Source: Klebsormidium nitens
Taxonomy: Eukaryota; Streptophyta; Klebsormidiophyceae; Klebsormidiales; Klebsormidiaceae
Assembly: GCA_000708835.1 (NCBI GenBank)
Contig: DF236986.1
Coordinates: 241,387 to 305,386 of the forward strand
Direction of reading: 5' to 3'
Length of the DNA stretch: 64,000 bases
The notes beneath the pieces were generated by a model, which worked only from the letters and a program-made list of their open reading frames with translations, was not told where the DNA came from and made no database searches. Numbering within the stretch: position 1 is the first letter of the stretch; the number at the start of each line of letters is the position of its first letter. A program made the translations under genes and the position numbers. Positions 1 through 13,007 of this stretch are shown piece after piece.

Positions 1-47
1 CAAGGTGCAAACGGCGACCCGCTTTTGCACCCCAGCCTGACAATATT

Positions 48-3000
48 CTAGATGAAATCGAAGCGGAAGCATATAAGAAGACGAGGAGAAGACGCTACGG
101 TGGGGCACCGTTTGTTGGGTAGTGCAAAACAACTAGAGCTTGACTCTTTCAGACCCAACAGCGGCTCCAGAACTATCCCAAACACAGGAGCGCCCACCTT
201 TTGGACGACCGTGCGGCGCCACACGGCCGGCCCCACACGCGGGCTCAGCTGCTGACGCAGCATGACGTCACACCCCTCCAGGAAGTTCTTGAGCTCCGTC
301 GAAGGCTCCCCCACGACGGAGAACGTCGGGCGGCCGTGCGCATCGTACGCGTACGAGTCCCCGACGCTGAAGCGCAGCCGCATCTGGTGCTCCTGCACCC
401 GGAGGGGGGTGTCGCCGAAGTGGATCGTCAGGGAGGGGGGGCCTGCACAAGGCAAAAGTATCCCCCTGTTATGCGTAAATTTGTGAATTTGGGATTCTGG
501 GGAGGTTTGGCACTGGCACTCCTGCACCCGGAAGGGGTGATCGTCTAAGTGGATCGTCAGGGAGGGGGGGCCTGCAGAAGGCAACATCGCCCCCTGTTGT
601 GAGTCAATTTCTGGGGGAATCTGCGCTGACGCTCCTGCACCCGGAGGGGGGCGTCGCCGAAGTGGATTGTCAGGAAAGGGGGGCCTGGACAGGGCGAAGT
701 GTCCCCTTGATTGTAGGTGGATATCATGGGGGGCTTGATACAAGCCAATATAGCTTCCTATCCACCTACAAAGTGGGGGTCCCGCAACAACTGCAGCAGC
801 CAAATGTGAGCCCCTTCTAGCATTCAGTAGAGGGCCCCACACGTGTCGAGATGCAGTCTCTTGATTTGTGCAAAGCTCAAGTCTCGAAGCAAAAACCGTT
901 GGAGATCACAAATGGCAACATCGTTTGGCGGACTGCATTAGCCGGCATGCAAGTAGTAGCCCTCTGAAGTTTAGAGCGGTCGAAGATAGAGTCCCAAGTT
1001 TCGGAGCAGGTTGCTTGGTTCGCCGAGGCGTTCCTCAGAAGATGGAGAGCCTACTGGAAGGCGCTCCGGAGTGAATGGAAGGGAAGACCTTACAAGGCTT
1101 CTTTCTGTTCTCAAGCACTGTTTATGTAACAAGCAAATCGCCACAAAGTGAAACAGACGGACAGAACTTGTCGACCACCAATGCAGCAATTTGCTCACCT
1201 GCATGATGGACCGACTCAACCACGTGCAGCAAGTCCACGTTCACTTCCCGGGGGGCGTACGCGGGCCACACCGGCGACCCTTTTCCCCCCGTTTTCCGCC
1301 TGGGGGTCGCCCCGCTCTCCCCCCGGGTCCACGACGTCGCCACGTCGCTGCTCGACGTTTCGACGTACGGCCCCCGGAGCGTCTCCGCCGGAGAGTAATC
1401 GTCGGGGGGCTGTAACACGTGCCCGAGCGGTCCCCTCTTCGCGAACTCGCCGCGGTCCCGCCCCGAGCTGCTGACGTCAGCAAGGCCCGTGCTGGCGTCA
1501 GCGAAGCCCCCCGGCGGGCTGTGCCGGGGGGGCGCCCGCATGACGAAGTAGCGGTCGCCGGTCGCGCGGGGGAACCCCCCCTCGGCGAAACCGGGGGAGT
1601 TGTTTCCGTGGACACCGGGGGACGGCACCGCGCCAGGGGGGTCGTACGAGGAGCGGCGAGGGGGGGGGTACCGTGTGAGCGGGAGGTCGATGGCCATGTG
1701 GGCGGAGGAGTAGCGGCGGGAGGGGCTCTCGAGGGGAATTGCGAGGGGGTCGAAGACGGCGTTTGGGCCGAAGAAGGAGGTCTCGGGGTAGGCACCGGAA
1801 TCTGTGAGAGAAAATGTACAAACGACAAGATTACCAGCTGTCTAAGCACATTTACTCGTACTAGCAAGACGAAAAGAAGGCTTATTTGAAGCTTTGAGAA
1901 TCTTCGGCCCTGGGTCTCGCGATTCCGTGGTGGATTTAGGATTTTGCGGATTCAGACAGGGAACACTGCCAGCCAGAAATAGGTGAATCCTCAGCCCTCC
2001 AAGAGAGTATTAGTTTCCGGCTGAAGGTTGAAATGCCTGTAATTCGCATCAGGCAAAAATTGATTCAATGCGCTTTGCGTGGGCAGGCATTATCCTCAAG
2101 ATAACTCGTAATCGGAGTAGTTATTTATATCTGCTTTATTTTAGACAAGCTCACCTCGATTCCCCGCCTCCAGGCCTAGCGTAGACGTGCTTGCAGGGCT
2201 TGATCCCACAGTAACATACGCCTCCTCTGTATACCCACCATACGACTGACTCAACGGATCCAAACTACTCTCCCTCGCAGACTGGAACCCTACAGGCCCG
2301 CTGTCAACTGACTCGCGATGCGCTATGATCAGGCGGTCAGCCTCCCGGTTAGTGCTAACCCTCCCCGTTTTGCTCTTTCCGACCAGTTTCTGGAGCGTGG
2401 GAAAGCATATGAATTTCCGCTTCGGTTGGAAGTCAGGGGTCGCGGGCGGCTCGGGCTCCTCCAATGGCGACTCGCCATCTGGCACGTCCTCGTCGTCGTA
2501 CCGGAAGTGGTCCTCCCGCGCTAACCCCGGGTTGTCCCGGTAACCCGAGTCGAGCGACCACCGGCGATTCGACCCGTTTGAGTCCGCAACGATCTCCTCG
2601 TTCTCCGCTAACGCCGCCAACCGGTTCGCGGAGTTTCCGCTGCTCATCGACTTTCGCGCGCTCCCGCTACGGGATCCGTGCGACCACCGGCGAAGCACCT
2701 CTTCTTCTTCCGGCAGATCCTGGTTAGCTGCTACACGCGCAACCTCAAGGACCTTCGTGTGATATTCGCCCCCAGTGTCAGCTCCCCCGTTAGTGTGAAT
2801 ATCCTCCCTGGTGTTACTACCTCTCCCAGTAACACTCCCGTTGGTCTCAAGCACAGTCCTGGTGCGCTCGGCCTCGTCCCCTTTCAGCCGGGCTGCTCCA
2901 GAGCTTTTCGCTTGGGGAGGCGCCGTTCCTTGCAAAGCTGGCCCCCCCTTCTCATACCTGTCCCCCCTCCCCGCATGCCCCTTATTGTCTACACCAACCA

Positions 3001-6000
3001 ATGGCCGCCCGACAGCTGGCGAGTCGCTGAGATCCGGCCCATGTCCCTCCGGTTCTGCCCAAACGTCAACTGCCGGAACCTGGTTAAGCCAGTTAACCAC
3101 CTTATCCGCAATCTCGTTCTCTCCCAAGAACCGGAGCCGCTCCTCCTCCTCCGGTCCCTTCCACTGCGAGTCCGACCCCCCCGTTCGCATACTGCCCCCC
3201 TTGGGGGGGCCTTCCCCCTGCAGATCCTGGCCCCCGTTTTGTGTCGCGCTCCCTTCGGGGGGGATCTCCGAGTGCGGATCTGACCCCCCGGTTTGCGACG
3301 GGCTCCTCGCAGCGTAAGCCACTGGCAGACCGCTGTCCAGCGATGCCCCCCGCTGCAACGCGGGCGCGCTTTTTACCTGTGGAAGTCTATCTTTCGCGAG
3401 CCTAATCTCAGTCCCGTAAGGGGACAGTTGCGGCCCGGGGGGGTCCTTTCCGGGGGTGCTGGGCATTTGGGCCCTTTCTGCTGGGCTGCCCATATGGATC
3501 CCGGAGAATGGGCTTTGCGAGCGAGGGGGATTTTGGGAACCCCCCGGAACGGGACCCCCCCCTGCGAGGCTCAGGGCGGCCAGGCTGCTGATGAGGGCGT
3601 CGGTTGGGGGGCGGCCGTCTTGTGGGGGGGTCTGGGAAGATTTGTCGAGGGCGTGGAGGAAGGCGGCGGTGCTGACGGCCTGAACGGCAGAGACTCCGCC
3701 TGCGTGGTTAAGCGAAACCAAGGCGGTTAGGCGCACACTTGTGAAGGGACAGATGGGCAAAAGCTGATGATCAGCAGGACTGATTGTGGGCTTTTCCAGC
3801 TTTTCTCTAAGAAAATGGTTGTTGGCAAGTGTGAAATCGAGAAGCTTCGAGCAGAGCATGGAGTGCCCACGTGCACAGATAAACGATCGTCCAGGTCGTC
3901 CAAAGTCCTCAAGGGGTTTGCTTATGGTCCGGCACCGGCAGTATGTGTGCGACTCAGCGACTCAATCTTCGAAGCATGCAAAAGCCCGCAATCCTCAATC
4001 ATAGGAGCATACATACAAGTAGTAGTGGACTGGTATTCAAAGCCCTGAGCGAGCGCTCTGCAAGCTCTTGCAGAGGCCAGCTACATATCAATCTGGGATG
4101 CAAACTTCCGAGCATCACAATCAACTTGGGGACAGCACACGGCGTCTTACTTCCAAAAGCCGCTCAAGAAGCACATTCGAGTCCCAGAACTCTAACAACC
4201 ATCTTCTATCTGTAAGAACAAAGGATTTGAAACACGCTCTTACCATCGGATGGTGGCTCCTCGCTAGACGGAAGGATGGAGACGGGCGGCGTCCTCTCCC
4301 CGCTTCGGGGGGGCAGCCCGCGCTCGGCGAGCCGCTTTGCATGGCCAGAGGACGAGAGGGGGGAGCTTGCGCTAGAGGACAAGACGGCTGCCAGAGTGGA
4401 GGGAGAGAAGATGTCCGCGAAGTTGGCTTCCTGGAAGTGGGGCGGAATGAAGTGCGAGTCAGGTTCCGCATCGAGCGGAACGTGTTAGAGCTCAGCTGAG
4501 GTGTTCCCAGATTCCTGAGTGCAGAAGAGTGTATAGGTTTGGGTGTTGCGTCGACCGGAAGGTGTGACGATTGGATGGGAAGGGTCACTTGTTGCGTCAA
4601 ACAAACGTACAAAACATGCAGCGATGTAAATGTAGGCGCCACACTTAACGGAGTGTACCTGCATTTACTTGAATCAGAGATGAGAGGCTGGAGACCGAAG
4701 CGGTTTCAGGCGACGGCAAAACTTCTACGAGTCGAGACAGTCACAAACGTCGCATGCAAGGAACTGGACTTGACTCGTCCTGGTTCGGAATCGTTGGAAC
4801 GGTCGGAAAAAGAGGGAGAGCAATGGAGGCACTCAAGTATCGAGGGGAGAACACAGGGAGTAAGACACGGGGAGGGCCTGGGTTTTGGATCCTGACACGC
4901 CCCAAAGGCGAAGGGAGAACGAAGATGACCCGCGGGGCGCAACTGAGAAAGGCGCATGGAAGATGGGGAAAAGCGGAATGCACGGCAAACTTCGACATAA
5001 CGAGGGAAGGAGGTGGCTGCTTACCAGAAAGAGCATCGCTGCGCAGTGCTTCAGGATCTCGATGTTCATTCGGCAGTCCTCGAGGCTCCTGTAGAGGTCG
5101 AAAACGTCAAGCTTCGCAAATCGCAGTCGTAGAAGCGGCACTCGGAGTGAACCCGGCTTGACCTTACAAGCTCTCACACACGTTTCTCTCCACTCAGTCC
5201 GCACCTAAATCCTGATCCTGAATGCCTCTTAGAAACGAATAGAGGCGAAAACTCTTAGCATTGTCAAACCAATCAGAAGCCAGTAGCAGTGCAGCGAGAG
5301 CGGGTTGAAGTGACTTCTGACCTGTGCTCCTGTTTCCCAAGCCCGCAATACTCGCCCAGCCTCGCCATCTGCAAATTAAAGGGTAAAGCATTTGCGTTTA
5401 GCAACCTTGCTGTATCGCTCTCTTTTAGTCGTCAATAAGCGAGAAGATTAGGTAGATCAGACACGGGATGTTTGGCCGTAGGTCCTCGATTGATCTGGAG
5501 CCTTTCAGGGAAGCCTTGTCGAAAAATGTCTCTGACACAACTTAGCAAGGTTTTAGTTTGAAATGACAGGTAATTTCACATCATTAAAAGTGCATTCTTC
5601 AGTGGTAAATGAAACGAGGTCTGTGTGCACTTCTACTCAGTGCAAATAAGGTAGTTCCAGCCTTGTGACTGGTGCCTCCAGTGGAAATTACTGATTATGG
5701 AGCCCAGCGAAGATCATTACTCCACTTCGGCAGTCCTTAAGCAGTCCCTTGACCTCCCTATGACCAGCCGCCAACCTGCCAACTACAGGTTGCAAACACC
5801 GTAACTGTGGTACAACCTACAGCTGTTGAGCGCCAAAAACATAACCCCGCATAACAGCGACCATTCCCACAATCGCATGGCCTGCGATCAAGATGGAAAG
5901 TCTGACCATGCTTCAACCCTTGCTTGAAATAGAACTAACCACTCGCACAGCTCTCCAACAGCTCTCTCTGCGGCCTTTAACCCACAGTAAAGGGGTTAAC

Positions 6001-8016
6001 TGGTGGTGAACTGGGGGTTTGTGAACTCACAGTAGGCCCTTGACCACTTCTTCAACATCATCGAAATGCTCTGACTTGACCCTCGACTAACTTCTTGATA
6101 ACCTTCGACTGCCACTCAACTAACCCACCTTGAGGTTTCCGGCCCGCATGCCAAACTTGGACCGCAGCAGCGGCAGCGTGTCGATCACTCCGAGCGGCTC
6201 GGGAGCGGTCTGGTTGCACTTTTGAAATGCTTCTCGAATCCGCAGATTGTCAAACTTGACGATGTTGTGGCCGGCCCATACTCGGCCTGGAGGAAGAAAG
6301 GTTGAGGAGTGGGTCAAACTTTAGAGTTGATCTTACTAACCCCTGCGCAGCCTTAAAGAAGATACTGTTATGAACTGGGTTAAAATTCGACGTCGAGGGC
6401 ACACGGCCTGGGGGAAGAGAAGGGCAAAATGTTGGTTTCGCGATTTGTGGTTGAGAGTGAAATTGTGAACTATATAATGCTGTGGCCATTCGATTGGTCG
6501 TGTGAGGGGGAGAATGATTACATGTCACTGCAAAGAATTTAGTGCACTTCGCAAAGCAAAATGGTAACTGTTGGAATGCAAGAAGCTGTGGCCAGCCCCT
6601 AAGCCAACTGGGGAGAGAGACTGTTCCGATGTTGGTTTAGGCGTATTATGACGTGCTTCAGGTAGTAAAGCTGGATATTACCAGTCTACAACACTGGGGC
6701 CCAAACTCCGCTCGACGGGGGAGTTCAGTGAGATTGGCTCAAGCATCTGTCCATGCTGCCCGTCACCTGATTCAGCGAAGCTGTTAAAATCCTGACAACA
6801 TCATGGCCCGCCCACAAGCAGCCTTTGGAAAAATAGGTCACATGTATCTGGTTTCACAAGACATCATTGAGGGTGAGATTTTGCGCAGAGTGTCAACATC
6901 TCAATGTCATGTCAAAAGTACCACATAGTGGGTGCCTCAGCAAAAGGTTGGGCCAGGTGCACTGTGTGATAACATGCCTTTCAATCAAACATGCCTTTGT
7001 TAGGACCAAGGTTTAGCCACACTCTTAGTTCTGCCTGTCAGACGAACTTGTTCTGCGGTGGGATGGCAAGGAGATTGAAAAGGACACTTTGTGTTGGAAG
7101 AGGTGGGGGGCAGGTTCCAGGAAATTGCTTGTCACACCAAGTACTTGGGGAAGGAGTGCTCAATTACCAGAGGGCACCAAGCTCCCCAATCCGATGGTAC
7201 TACTCACGAAATCTTCCAGCACGTGTGTCCAAAAAGGTGAAACGATGAAGACCAACCAGATAAACGAGGTGCACAGCGAAAGGACACCAGAATACCCAAT
7301 GCTGAATGCTAAGCGCAAAGCCCCTCCCAGCATGATGGGGGCAGCTTTGCACTCCCTGTCGTAGGCCCCAGCTCCCCAAAGGCAGTGGAAATTCTGGCCT
7401 CTTTTCATGATGCCAGTTGCGCGAGGAAATACAATCTCCGTCAAGCGTGCCAACAAAAGAATTTATAGAAAATGCTTTCTATGGCGTCTCGAGAGTGGGG
7501 CGCAAGCACAATTGTGCTTTTATATTTTGCTGGGACGATGTTGACAAAGAACCTGAAGACAACTTTTACGAGGGCCAAGCGGTTGATGGGCTCCCCTTCG
7601 GAGTTTTCATCCAATGTCTCCTGACTCCTGATAGTCCCACCTCCTCTGGAACACCAAAAAGTTGACACCTAGAAACTTCCAAGCAGTCACCATAATCAAC
7701 GAAGACTCAGCTATAGGAAGAAAAGAACTATCTTCCCACCGTGTAGAATCCTGTAGATCTGCTCCGCAACCTCCGCAAAACGAGGGGCGCCCTCGCACTT
7801 CTCCCCCGTGATCCCGTTGCAAGCAACACTCTTGGGTGTGATGAGAGTCAAATCCGCTGGCCGTACGAGCGTCGAAAAGGAGAACACCTCGTAGAACCCC
7901 TCCGCTGCCAGCACGACTGCCGCAAACTCAAGCAGCTCATACTGCTCGCCCTTCTTCGAGGGTATGGTGGTTTCAACGTCCAGAAAAGCGATCTGCAGGG
8001 GGGCCTCTCCAGCCAT
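48..8016 (-). CDS. NEN-like DEDDh 3'-5' exonuclease with long disordered middle
   Basis: Probable nuclease related to plant NEN1-NEN4, the exonucleases that in Arabidopsis act in sieve-element nuclear breakdown. Exons (minus): 8016-7740, 6286-6129, 5368-5322, 5088-5025, 4430-4244, 3699-2155, 1801-1199, 442-48; joined they give 1,091 residues in frame. The catalytic domain is residues 1-180: FLDVETT (D13, E15), AGHNIVKFD (about 97-105) and HRSLED (H160, D165) supply the DEDDh residues. Residues about 182-760 are low-complexity and rich in S, G, P and acidic residues. The last exon carries the NEN-type C-terminal domain (GPPSLTIHFGDTPLRVQEHQ, then VGDSYAYDAHGRPTF). The protein is roughly twice the length of the Arabidopsis proteins because of the disordered middle. 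I chose the ATG before AGEAPLQ; an in-frame ATG at 8049 would add 11 residues. Family call is firm; the last 50 residues and exact borders are less sure. Confidence 0.82.
385..690 (-). repeat. Tandem copies of the last-exon acceptor border of the NEN-like gene
   Basis: The 3' end of the last intron plus the first ~60 bp of the last exon occur three times. Exon starts with preceding CAG are at 442 (copy used in the model), 571 and 684, so spacing is 129 and 113 bp. Each copy encodes a GPPSLTIHF-like peptide followed by RVQE. The 571 copy is in frame with the real exon (129 = 43 codons), so use of that acceptor would insert 43 residues. The 684 copy is out of frame. Confidence 0.85.
6240..6840 (-). 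repeat. Decayed copies of the exon-2 acceptor border in NEN intron 1
   Basis: Exon 2 begins at 6286 with the stretch coding GRVWAGHNIVKF. Weaker look-alikes of this border lie upstream in intron 1: near 6385-6430 (cggcctgggggaagag beside the exon's cggcctggaggaag), and near 6797-6838 (gacaacatcatggcccgccc beside the exon's gacgatgttgtggccggccc). Similarity is partial and was judged by eye, so these may be old copies or chance. Confidence 0.4.
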
Positions 8017-8787
8017 GCTAGTTCGCCGAATGTGGGGACTGGGCAGCATTTTGGCTATTTGGAAGTCCCAGGTTTCAAACCAATGTTTCTAACACCTCAA
8101 GATGCAACATCTAAGAAATAAGTCCAACCTGAGCTGCCACCACTTGAGAGCGAAGAAACGCAGAGACACGCCTTCACATGCCGCAAACGCAAAAGCCTAG
8201 AGAAGAATCAAACTATGTGTCTCTCGTTGCCTAACCCTCGTGCACCTGAGGATCTTCCTGACTTTTGCTTTGTGGCCATTATGCATCTGGCTGCTAAAGC
8301 TCGAGCTAACTGGAGTCTGGGACAAAATGAGTACATGTATGCTAGCATGTCCCCTACTTTTTCTCCTCCATTGTGAGGCGCTGCAGACACTTTCTAGCCC
8401 CTACAAAAATAGCGGGAGTGTGCAGGTTCAGCTCCGGCAAGTCAGGCTGAGCGGATTCCGAAGCCCGCGGAAGATCGTCTCTGACACAATCTCGATTCCG
8501 CCGGAATCGACGGAGTCGGCCCTGGCATAAGGAAGGAGATTGACCATTATCGGACACCTGGCAGGCTTATAATGTTTAACTTTCCTAGTGTCAGTACTTT
8601 TGCGGCTGGCCATATCTCACTATCTTGACACGCTTTTCTGCTTGGCAAGGTCTACCCATTTAATACCGCGCGCTGGCTCAGCTCAGATGCATTTGAAATG
8701 TGGCGCGCTGCAATGGATGCTGCAGTGGCGACGTCTTGTCATTGACAGGGAAGCTTTGTTCTGCCACCAGCCGCTTCTATAAAAGCA
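8017..8787. other. Divergent intergenic region between NEN-like and Nudix genes
   Basis: Head-to-head spacer of about 0.77 kb that must hold both promoters. I see no clear TATA box, no conserved ORF and no RNA gene. Short ORFs on both strands look like chance. Confidence 0.5.
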
Positions 8788-11700
8788 ATGACTAGCCTTG
8801 TTCAGGGTTTGAATCTGGCTCCTCAGCAGGCACTTCGCCACCTGCGTATCCAAACAGCCTGCGGGGAGGCCAATCTGTGGCACATATCTTCAGTATTGCA
8901 ACCACTGAAGAGTTGCGGTGGTTGGAGTCCTATTCAGGGTCGGAATTCAAGTCGCCTTTCGTGTCTTCCAACATCAGCATATCGAAATCCAGCTGCAGTG
9001 ACGTCCTGCAGCAGTTCATCCTCCTTTCAGCAACTCAGAACAAACAGTAAGGCCTCCTTTCCAGCGCACCAACCTGACAGCCACACTTGCAGAAACTCAC
9101 ATTCAAAAAGCACGGCCACAGGGGTGATGAAAGGCGGGCACGACGGTTTCCTCGAGGAGGGCGCTGCGTGTCCGGATGGATACCGTCCAAATGTGGGGGT
9201 GTGCCTGGTGAATGCGGACGACCAGGTGTTTGTGGCCAATAGGCTGGACATGGAAAATGCGTGGCAGATGCCCCAGGTAAGCATTGCTTTCGTCAAAAAA
9301 CCCCTTTGGTCTTCATTCATAGAAGCGTCCGAATATCGAAAGTTCTTTTGTTTCCTTCCTTGATTGGTTCGTGAGGCACTTAGCTCAACCCAAGTCCTTA
9401 GTTGGAGAAAAATTTCTGCTGCCCGTTCCATTCACCGTTCTAAAGCAGCTATCCTCAGATTGCGCTCTACCCACTGAAGCTGGCGGCATGCAGTGGTTGT
9501 CATGTTCTCCCTATCCTTTGCTCGCTGTGCCTACAAAAAGTACCTCTGAATCTTACCTCTGAATGTATGGCCGATCAGGTTAGTTACTCAGGTGGCTGTA
9601 TGCACCATCTGAGATCACAACCGTCGCAATTCCTTGAAAGACAATCTTTAATGCTTGAGAGCCGCAATGAGGCCAGACATGTCATCAAAACAGGCCGTCC
9701 TTACATTTGTACATCCAAAGTCTTGCTGCGAACCGTCACTTAAAACTCCTCACATTTCTCTCTATTCTCATGCTGCTTCGTCCGAGTTCCTGGCTTTCAT
9801 GGACTCGTGTGGAAATAGAGCTCTGCCTACTGGGGACTCCTCTAGATGCCTTGGCTTACGAGTACATCTTCCCAATCTTTGTGCAGGGGGGAATTGACGA
9901 GGGAGAAACCGCTGCTGAGGCTGCGGTTCGAGAGCTGCGAGAGGAGACGGGCGTCACGTCGGCTGACATCATCGGACAAGTCTCACGGTGGTAAGCTTGT
10001 GAGGGGAGCTCGTAAAAGGTGCAACCACTCTAAAAGAAGTCTGCATCATCTTCGAAGCAGGAGGTTTCTTTTTAGAATAATATGCTTTTTTTGTTGCAGT
10101 TTCTATCAGAATCGCTGACAGTGTCTGACATTCGGCCGGGCAATCAGTGGTCAGAATGTTGAAGTTGGTTGAGAACACGGTTCATCTGTGGCTCAGAGTT
10201 GTCCTGGTACTTCCAAGTCTCTTTGCGCAGGTCATAGTTTGTGAAAATATAGGCTTTCATCCAACCTAAATTTCCAGGCGTTAGCAATGATGACCGGTGA
10301 CCTGAAAGCGGGTTGTACATTAGAATCAGACACGTTTCAGCATTTCTTTCTTTGGCAATGACAGATGCTATTTCTGTCTCTTTTCGCACATCTTTCGAAC
10401 GACCTCACTTGCCCCTCGAGATTTGTCTTCCGAAGGATTGGGGTACTTTAGCTAGGATAGGAAAAGACGGCGCATGTTGTTTATACTCCCAAACTCTGAG
10501 GACTCATGCGCGCCGCCCGCGGAATACGCATCTTGGGACTCATTTCTTATTACCAAGTTTCAATTATGCTCCTTCATCCTAATTATCTGGGTAGGTACCG
10601 ACCTCTGGAATTGCCTGGAATTGCCGCAGCGTTCCCTTCGGATTTTTCCAGAGCTCAACTTTGTTAACGCGATAGCGAAGTCGCTTTCCCGGTTTCTCCC
10701 AAGGTCCTGATTGAATCCCCGCAAAGTCGTCTCTGCCGAATTTTCGTACAGGGTCACATATGACTTTCCTCCGGACGTCCGAGCTCGGCTACGCGAACAC
10801 TGGGGCAAGGACTGGAAGGGGCAGGCCCAAAAGTGGTGAGAACAGGCTCCATAAGACCATCGGCCCCCGGCATACGGATGCCAGGGGTATCAGGGCACGT
10901 CGGATCTGCGCGCAATTGTCAATGAGATTCCCGGAGAGTAGGTCCAGATACGAAGGGGTGTACGAGGGTCCAAGTGTCCTCTACAAATTCTGTTCAGGTC
11001 CATCGTCTCGAGAAGGCGCTAAGGGGGGCAGGCAAGGAGTTTGACAACATGCGGTGCTATCATCTGTCAAAAATGAGGCTTGGAGCTTTGATCACTGGAA
11101 GCGAATTCCAACATTCGTCGGATTGTAGACCTCGACACCGCTGAAACAGGATCGGGATTGGGTCGGTTGCCAGTTTTCAAGTAAAGAACAGCTTTATGAA
11201 CGCTATCAAAGGCCGCCAGCATTGTTTCTCGCGTTGGCAGGGGCCTTCGAGATGATTTCATGAACGATATGCTGAAGGAACTCCTCGTAGCTAAAAATAT
11301 TCATGCGACCAGAAGGCCGTCATGTGCTTTTGCTGGGTGGTCGCGGAAAGACACAATCTGAACGCAGAGCCCATGGAAACTGAAGGGCCGGATATGCCGT
11401 CCCTTCTGCAGTTAGTAAATTTGTCGGACTCTTGCACTCGCACGTCGAGGGCTTTGTGGAAATTTCAACGATGTCTCGGTCGTTTGTCGTGGGGGTTTGC
11501 ACCCCTTGGTTCTCTTGTTTGTAACTACTCATTTCGAGAAGACTGTGCGTGCAGGTTTTTGTTTCGACTAACCGGAGACGAGAGCGAGATCAATCTTCTA
11601 GGAGACGGGTCCGAGAAGCCCGAGTTCTCGGAGTATAAGTGGGTTGACGCAAACCAGGTGGTTAACAAGGTGGGTGAACATCTACACGCCCAGCCCGAGG

Positions 11701-12369
11701 CCTGCATCGATCATGCTGTGATCGTTGATTATTTTTGACCACTGTAATCGTTGACGACGTTTGAAACGCTGTGAACGTTGATAACGTCTGAACATTCAGA
11801 TTCAGTTATACTGAATCAGAAACAGATCAAGTCAATCTGAGCGGGATTTGGTTTTTTTGAAGGCGTGACTCCGGATCTTTCTGGTAATTTGAGGTCTCCG
11901 GAAGATGGAACATGCTCTTTAAGAAAAATACAGGACTTACAATGAACGGTCCATTTTTCGTTCAAGAGCATCCATTTCCTTTGTGGATGGAGGAAGAACA
12001 GTTGTTTGGTTTACGCACTCCGCTGCAGTCACCTCATACCCAGAGCTTCTCAAAATCCTCAATAGTCATGCCCATTCAAACAAGCAAGGAGCCGTGTTAG
12101 GCCCGAAGTTCAGCAGTCGGGCTGTTATATCGTTTCAAGCAGAACAACTTCAGCAGTCTGTTTTCGCTGCAAGCACAACAGTGGATGGCGAAGTCACCAC
12201 ATACTCTCTTTCTGGATGGGTCGACTTACCCCGACTCATCTGCTCGCAGGCTGTAAAGTTCAAGCGAGCGGTGTATGAGCAGGTAATAGATGAGTTTGGC
12301 AAGGTTCTCCCAAGTTTCAAGCGCCCTCTTGAGCCATCCGTGCCGGCTCCTGACGGTCCAGTGCTGTAG
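8788..12369 (+). CDS. Nudix hydrolase, plant RppH/Ap4A-hydrolase type, likely organelle-targeted
   Basis: Expected to hydrolyse nucleoside polyphosphates such as Ap4A, or to remove 5' pyrophosphate from RNA, as for Arabidopsis NUDT25-27. Exons: 8788-9276, 9887-9990, 10752-10835, 11555-11669, 12250-12369; all phases agree and give 303 residues. The Nudix box is complete at about residues 164-186 (G-x5-E-x7-RELREETGV). Family signatures flank it: GYRPNVGVCLVN, AWQMPQ before the box, WVTYDFPPDV after it, GQAQKW, and near the end AVKFKRAVYEQVIDEF. Some 125 residues precede GYRPNVG and are rich in S, R and Q with few acidic residues, which suggests a chloroplast or mitochondrial transit peptide. 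It is divergent to the NEN-like gene. Family is firm; targeting is inferred. Confidence 0.87.
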
Positions 12370-13007
12370 CGCGCTTCGCTTCTCATTGTCGACTGTCGAC
12401 CACAAGAAAGGGTTTTGGAGTTACTGAAAAGACAGGGGAGCGCACAATGGGCGCCATCGGCACTCGAATGCGTTCATCTTTGCGTTTGCGACTGATCTGC
12501 GGCGTCCATAAATGATAGACGGAGCTCACGCTTTGCTGTCTCTCCTTAACGACTGCAAAAACGGGAGCACGAAAGCAGAGCAATCGGGAGCAGTGCGCCT
12601 TCGGATCATAGGATTTGTGAACAGAATGTTTCCTAGTGTAGACGTTGAAAGCAGCTAGAGTCCGATCATTGTTGCTCGGATACTCTTGCCTTGCATGCAC
12701 CATCCGGTCCATCCCTCAATCACTACATGATTTCTTGCGGATAAGTTGAGATGGTTATGGCTACATGTATATGTCCGACCCTGGCTGTCACATTTCTGGC
12801 TCCTGAACGCAGCTGGCCCATGCTTATTGCCAGTATGTCGTCTTAGTAAGAAGTGACATTATAGGCCTTGATTGAAATGTCCGATCACGGAAGGCTGAGG
12901 CCGTGATAAGCATGATGTTGAATTCGACTTGCAACTTATAACCATCCGATCTGCATGCTAGTTAATTGTTAATTGTTTATTAACGTCGGTTCGGAGCCAT
13001 GACAGGC
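12370..13007. other. Intergenic, no gene seen
   Basis: 3' flank of the Nudix gene. It is AT-richer than the exons, contains only short chance ORFs, and shows no recognisable repeat or RNA gene. Confidence 0.5.

Noticed and set aside
2678-3283. Antisense ORF of 201 codons (+) over the NEN disordered region
   Set aside because: Composition follows the opposite-strand low-complexity sequence; no motif.
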